A stretch of 7,583 nucleotides of DNA from an uncultured Clostridia bacterium. GTDB lineage: Bacteria; Bacillota; Clostridia; Oscillospirales; CAG-272. Below are positions 5,474 through 7,583 of the stretch, piece after piece (position 1 is the first letter of the stretch; each line of letters begins with the position of its first letter). The position numbers were made by a program, and so were the translations under genes. The notes below the pieces were generated by a model, which was not told the DNA's origin, did not search any database, and worked only from the letters and a program-made list of their open reading frames with translations. The stretch lies in assembly GCA_937895775.1 (NCBI GenBank), contig CALBLD010000232.1, positions 1 through 7,583 of the forward strand. Direction: 5' to 3'.

Positions 5474-5508
5474 AAAAAATTCCCCTGTCAAAAGACAGGG
5501 GAATTTTT
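5474..5508. terminator. Bidirectional terminator between the MATE gene and trpS
   Basis: AAAATTCCCCTGTC (5476-5489), AAAA loop, GACAGGGGAATTTT (5494-5507), with a T run to 5508 on the plus strand. Read on the minus strand the same stem ends in six T (complement of 5474-5479). It can therefore end both the MATE transcript and, about 80 nt beyond its stop, the trpS transcript. Confidence 0.9.
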
Positions 5509-5528
5509 GTCGGATGTCAATGACGGTG

Positions 5529-5550
5529 CCGACCGACAAACGTCGGTCGG
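5529..5550. repeat. GC-rich 9-bp hairpin between convergent genes
   Basis: CCGACCGAC (5529-5537) and GTCGGTCGG (5542-5550) are perfect reverse complements around AAAC. It lies between the bidirectional terminator and the trpS stop. No T run follows on either strand, so it is not a classical terminator by itself. It may stabilise the 3' end of the trpS mRNA. Confidence 0.5.
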
Positions 5551-5586
5551 AAAGGTTTGTATCCTGTGGTATCGTGCAAGAAGCTG

Positions 5587-6687
5587 TTACAGCTTTGTTT
5601 CTTTAAGAAGCTTTTCCCACTCTTTTACGATCGAACGGTCGGCGAAATAGTCGATCTTCATCGCTTTGCGGACGCGGGCAAGGGTATCGTTCGTCTTTTC
5701 GACGGCAGACGAGGTGCCTTGCAGTATTATGTCGTATACCGCGCCGATGTCCTTCTCCCATTTTTCGCGTTCGGCTCTGATGGGAGCAAGTGTTTCCTCA
5801 AGAACATTCAGCAGGAATTTCTTGCAGGTTCCGTCGCCGAGACCGCCTTTTCTGTAGTGCGCCTTCATTTCGTCGAGATTTGCGTATTCGGGCAGATATT
5901 CGGCAAAATGATCGTCGGTGCAGAAGGCATCAAGATAGGTGAAAACGACGTTTCCTTCGGTGTGACCCGGGTCGCTTATCTGCAGATGAAGCGGATCGGT
6001 GTACATTTTTCCGTTGATCTGCTTTTTCACGACGGATGCGGGATCGGACAGATAGATACAGTTGCCGAGCGATTTGCTCATTTTTGCCTTGCCGTCAACG
6101 CCGGGGAGCCGACGCTGAGTTTCGTTTTCGGGTATCATTGCCTTCGGCATGACAAGGGTATCGCCGTATATCCTGTTGAATTTTTCGACTATCTCACGTG
6201 TCTGTTCAAGCATCGGGAGCTGATCTTCGCCGACCGGAACGACGGTCGCATTGAATGCGGTGATGTCGGCAGCCTGCGAGACAGGGTAGGTAAAGAAGCC
6301 GGCAGGCAGACCCTCATCGGCAAATCCGCGCATCTGTATTTCCGCTTTGACGGTGGGATTTCTCGACAGTCTTGCCGTGGTCACGAGGTTGAGATAGTAA
6401 AAGGTCAGCGCATGGAGTGCGGGCAGTGCGGACTGTACACAGATTGTCGATTTTGCGGGATCGATTCCGACGGAGAGATAATCAAGAACGACGTTTATGA
6501 TGTTTTCTCTTATTTTTCCGGGATTGTCGGCATTGTCGGTCAGTGCCTGATCGTCGGCAATAAGAATGTTGATTTCATCGAATTTGCCGGAATTCTGAAG
6601 TTCCACTCTTCTTTTGAGCGATCCGACATAGTGACCGAGGTGCAGACGCCCGGTCGGACGGTCTCCGGTGAGGATTATATTTTTCAT
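5587..6687 (-). CDS. trpS: Tryptophanyl-tRNA synthetase, TrpRS-II-like sequence type, 366 aa
   Basis: This cytoplasmic class I synthetase charges tRNA(Trp) with tryptophan using ATP. The HIGH-type motif is HLGH at residues 16-19 within GDRPTGRLHLGHYVGSL, and KMSKS is at 202-206 in AKMSKSLGN. GEDQLPMLEQTREI (153-166) and TTARLSRNPTVK (103-114) are TrpRS signatures of the Trp/tRNA region. The GDRPTG start, ADDQALTD, NPTVKAE, PAGFFTYPVSQAADI and a length above 330 residues match, from memory, the Deinococcus TrpRS II sequence better than the Bacillus-type enzyme with its GIQPSG start. The start at 6687 is chosen because AGGAG lies 6 nt upstream on the minus strand; an upstream in-frame ATG at 6756 overlaps the promoter. 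No T-box leader is present, as the predicted leader is only about 33 nt. It is probably the housekeeping copy, but that cannot be told from one window. Confidence 0.96.
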   Translation of the reverse strand: MKNIILTGDRPTGRLHLGHYVGSLKRRVELQNSGKFDEINILIADDQALTDNADNPGKIRENIINVVLDYLSVGIDPAKSTICVQSALPALHALTFYYLNLVTTARLSRNPTVKAEIQMRGFADEGLPAGFFTYPVSQAADITAFNATVVPVGEDQLPMLEQTREIVEKFNRIYGDTLVMPKAMIPENETQRRLPGVDGKAKMSKSLGNCIYLSDPASVVKKQINGKMYTDPLHLQISDPGHTEGNVVFTYLDAFCTDDHFAEYLPEYANLDEMKAHYRKGGLGDGTCKKFLLNVLEETLAPIRAEREKWEKDIGAVYDIILQGTSSAVEKTNDTLARVRKAMKIDYFADRSIVKEWEKLLKETKL

Positions 6688-6727
6688 TGGAATCTCCTTT
6701 GCAGATAACGGTTTGTTAAGATAACCG

Positions 6728-6756
6728 ATTATACCACATTTTTTTCGATTTTTCAA
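6728..6756 (-). promoter_or_regulatory. Sigma-A promoter of trpS
   Basis: Read on the minus strand: TTGAAA (6756-6751), 17-nt spacer, TATAAT (6733-6728), with an extended -10 TGG directly before the box. The start is expected near 6721. The leader has only a possible 5-bp hairpin (6709-6713 with 6723-6727), too small to be a T-box or trp attenuator. Confidence 0.8.
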
Positions 6757-6795
6757 TTGTTTTTCGAAAAGACAGCAAAATACCGACTTTTTTCG

Positions 6796-6834
6796 AAAAA
6801 AAGAGAGACAGGAAAAATTCTTGTCTCTCTTTTT
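6796..6834 (-). terminator. Intrinsic terminator of the surface-protein gene
   Basis: On the minus strand AAAAAGAGAGACA (complement of 6834-6822) pairs with TGTCTCTCTTTTT (complement of 6810-6798) around an 11-nt loop, and the T run extends to 6796 (seven T). It starts about 20 nt after the TAA at 6857-6855 and separates this gene from the trpS promoter. Confidence 0.85.
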
Positions 6835-6854
6835 GCGATGTCCGCAGATGTCGG

Positions 6855-7583
6855 TTATGATTTCTTTCTGCGTTTCAGCGTCGCTGCCATGCAGATAATC
6901 GCGAGCGCGATCAGTGCGGAAATCGGTATAATTATGTCTTCGGCACCGGTTTTCGGAATGACCGGAATCACGGTATCTTCTTTCGATATCCTGCTTTCGC
7001 CGTCGCTGTCAGAATAATATCGGTCGCAGTCGTCGCAGTGCCAGTATTCGGTGTTGCCGTCGTTATTGTCGGTTGCGGACTTTGCGGGAACATGCGTAAG
7101 CTCGTTGTGACGGTTGGGGTTGACCTCGCCGTACTGCTCGCCGCAGATATCACATACCGCTTTGTTTTTGCAATCGGCAATGCCGCCGACGTGGTCGGTG
7201 AGCTTTGCTCCGCACAGATCGCATTTGTGATCGTGATCTCCGTCTGTGCAGCTTTCGGTCCGGATGCTTACCGTGCATCCCTCAACCGCACATCTGAGGG
7301 TATGATTGCCGTTGCCGTCGGATACCCGATCGCCGGGTGTGTGTTCGTGCTTTGCAGGTGTGATTACATATCCGCATTCGCAGATAACGGGTGTGGTGCA
7401 GTCGCCGTCATCGACGCCGCTGTGTGCAGTCTTGGAGGTTGCAAAGTCGCAATCTGCGTTTGTACATTCGTGCCAATGTCCGTTTTCATCGTGATGCCAC
7501 TCTTCGCCGAGCGAATGTTCCGACTTTGCGGGCGTGATTATATATCCGCATGCGCAGATAACGGGTGTGGTGCAGTCGCCGTC
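6855..7583 (-). CDS. C-terminal part of a Cys/His-rich repeat surface protein with an IPKTG sortase signal (5' end outside window)
   Basis: The frame is open from the window edge to TAA 6857-6855, giving the last 242 residues. It starts inside a 58-residue repeat: DGDCTTPVICACGYIITPAK recurs as DGDCTTPVICECGYVITPAK 174 bp on. Segments with HWHECTNADC, CDLCG, CDICG and WHCDDCDRYYSD follow, giving several CxxC-type pairs. The C-terminus is a sortase anchor: IPKTG (encoded at 6945-6959), hydrophobic IIIPISALIALAIICMAATL and the basic tail KRRKKS. IPKTG is a variant of LPXTG, so the protein should be covalently linked to the cell wall by sortase. Cys-rich repeats of this sort are common in large secreted proteins of gut Clostridia (general knowledge); whether they bind metal or form disulfides is unknown. 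The function of the missing N-terminal part cannot be told. trpS lies downstream on the same strand but is separated by a terminator and its own promoter. Confidence 0.88.
   Translation of the reverse strand, partial: DGDCTTPVICACGYIITPAKSEHSLGEEWHHDENGHWHECTNADCDFATSKTAHSGVDDGDCTTPVICECGYVITPAKHEHTPGDRVSDGNGNHTLRCAVEGCTVSIRTESCTDGDHDHKCDLCGAKLTDHVGGIADCKNKAVCDICGEQYGEVNPNRHNELTHVPAKSATDNNDGNTEYWHCDDCDRYYSDSDGESRISKEDTVIPVIPKTGAEDIIIPISALIALAIICMAATLKRRKKS
7379..7583 (-). repeat. 174-bp tandem coding repeat in the surface-protein gene
   Basis: Positions 7379-7409 and 7553-7583 are identical over 31 nt, and similarity continues to lower coordinates with few mismatches (7360-7378 with 7534-7552). 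The period is 174 bp, that is 58 codons. The second copy is cut by the window end, so more copies may follow outside. Confidence 0.85.

Noticed and set aside
5557..6708. 383-codon plus-strand open frame opposite trpS
   Set aside because: It is antisense to a clear TrpRS with HLGH and KMSKS motifs; its product is a codon-bias shadow rich in Phe, Arg, Gly and Val.
6688..6760. T-box riboswitch before trpS
   Set aside because: The promoter leaves a leader of only about 33 nt, and no T-box core motif or antiterminator is present.
7360..7583. CRISPR-like repeat
   Set aside because: The 31-nt identical block has a 174-bp period that keeps the reading frame of the surface protein, so it is a coding repeat.

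Overview
The window looks like chromosomal DNA of an anaerobic gut-type Clostridia (Oscillospiraceae/Ruminococcaceae-like). Supporting signs are the roughly mid-40s GC content, AGGAGG-type ribosome binding sites, near-consensus sigma-A promoters, U-tailed intrinsic terminators, a lipobox lipoprotein, a sortase-anchored Cys-rich surface protein and a Hanks-type kinase. This is inferred from style and protein families; no rRNA or other phylogenetic marker is present apart from trpS.

Left part (1-1871). A promoter at 20-48, about 200 nt of DNA with several long-range pairings, and a U-tailed terminator at 229-260 together look like a stand-alone structured non-coding RNA. A second consensus promoter (271-299) follows at once and points into the antisense strand of a small XRE-type regulator gene (311-739, minus). 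Divergent to the regulator, across a 53-bp gap that holds a 6-bp inverted repeat, lies a membrane-anchored Hanks-type Ser/Thr kinase (793-1827, plus), closed by a strong terminator.

Middle part (1898-4058). A likely operon runs from a palindrome and a -10 element at 1898-1943 to a 15-bp perfect hairpin at 4026-4058. It encodes a four-helix membrane protein, a lipoprotein made of two copies of one domain, and two small zinc-ribbon proteins. Both zinc-ribbon genes appear frameshifted: each reads well only if the frame changes once. They are either decaying genes or they carry single-base sequence errors.

Right part (4075-7583). A consensus promoter drives a MATE-family transporter. It converges on trpS, which encodes a tryptophanyl-tRNA synthetase of the TrpRS-II-like sequence type with its own promoter and short leader. 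Beyond trpS, on the same strand, is the C-terminal part of a large repeat-containing, Cys/His-rich surface protein ending in an IPKTG sortase signal; its start lies outside the window.

The kinase/regulator pair, the membrane protein, the lipoprotein and the zinc-ribbon proteins could form a small envelope-sensing neighbourhood, but no direct functional link is visible. No CRISPR array, tRNA, rRNA, insertion sequence or phage gene was seen. The items most worth a second look are the structured RNA, the antisense promoter, the kinase/regulator pair and the frameshifted zinc-ribbon pair.
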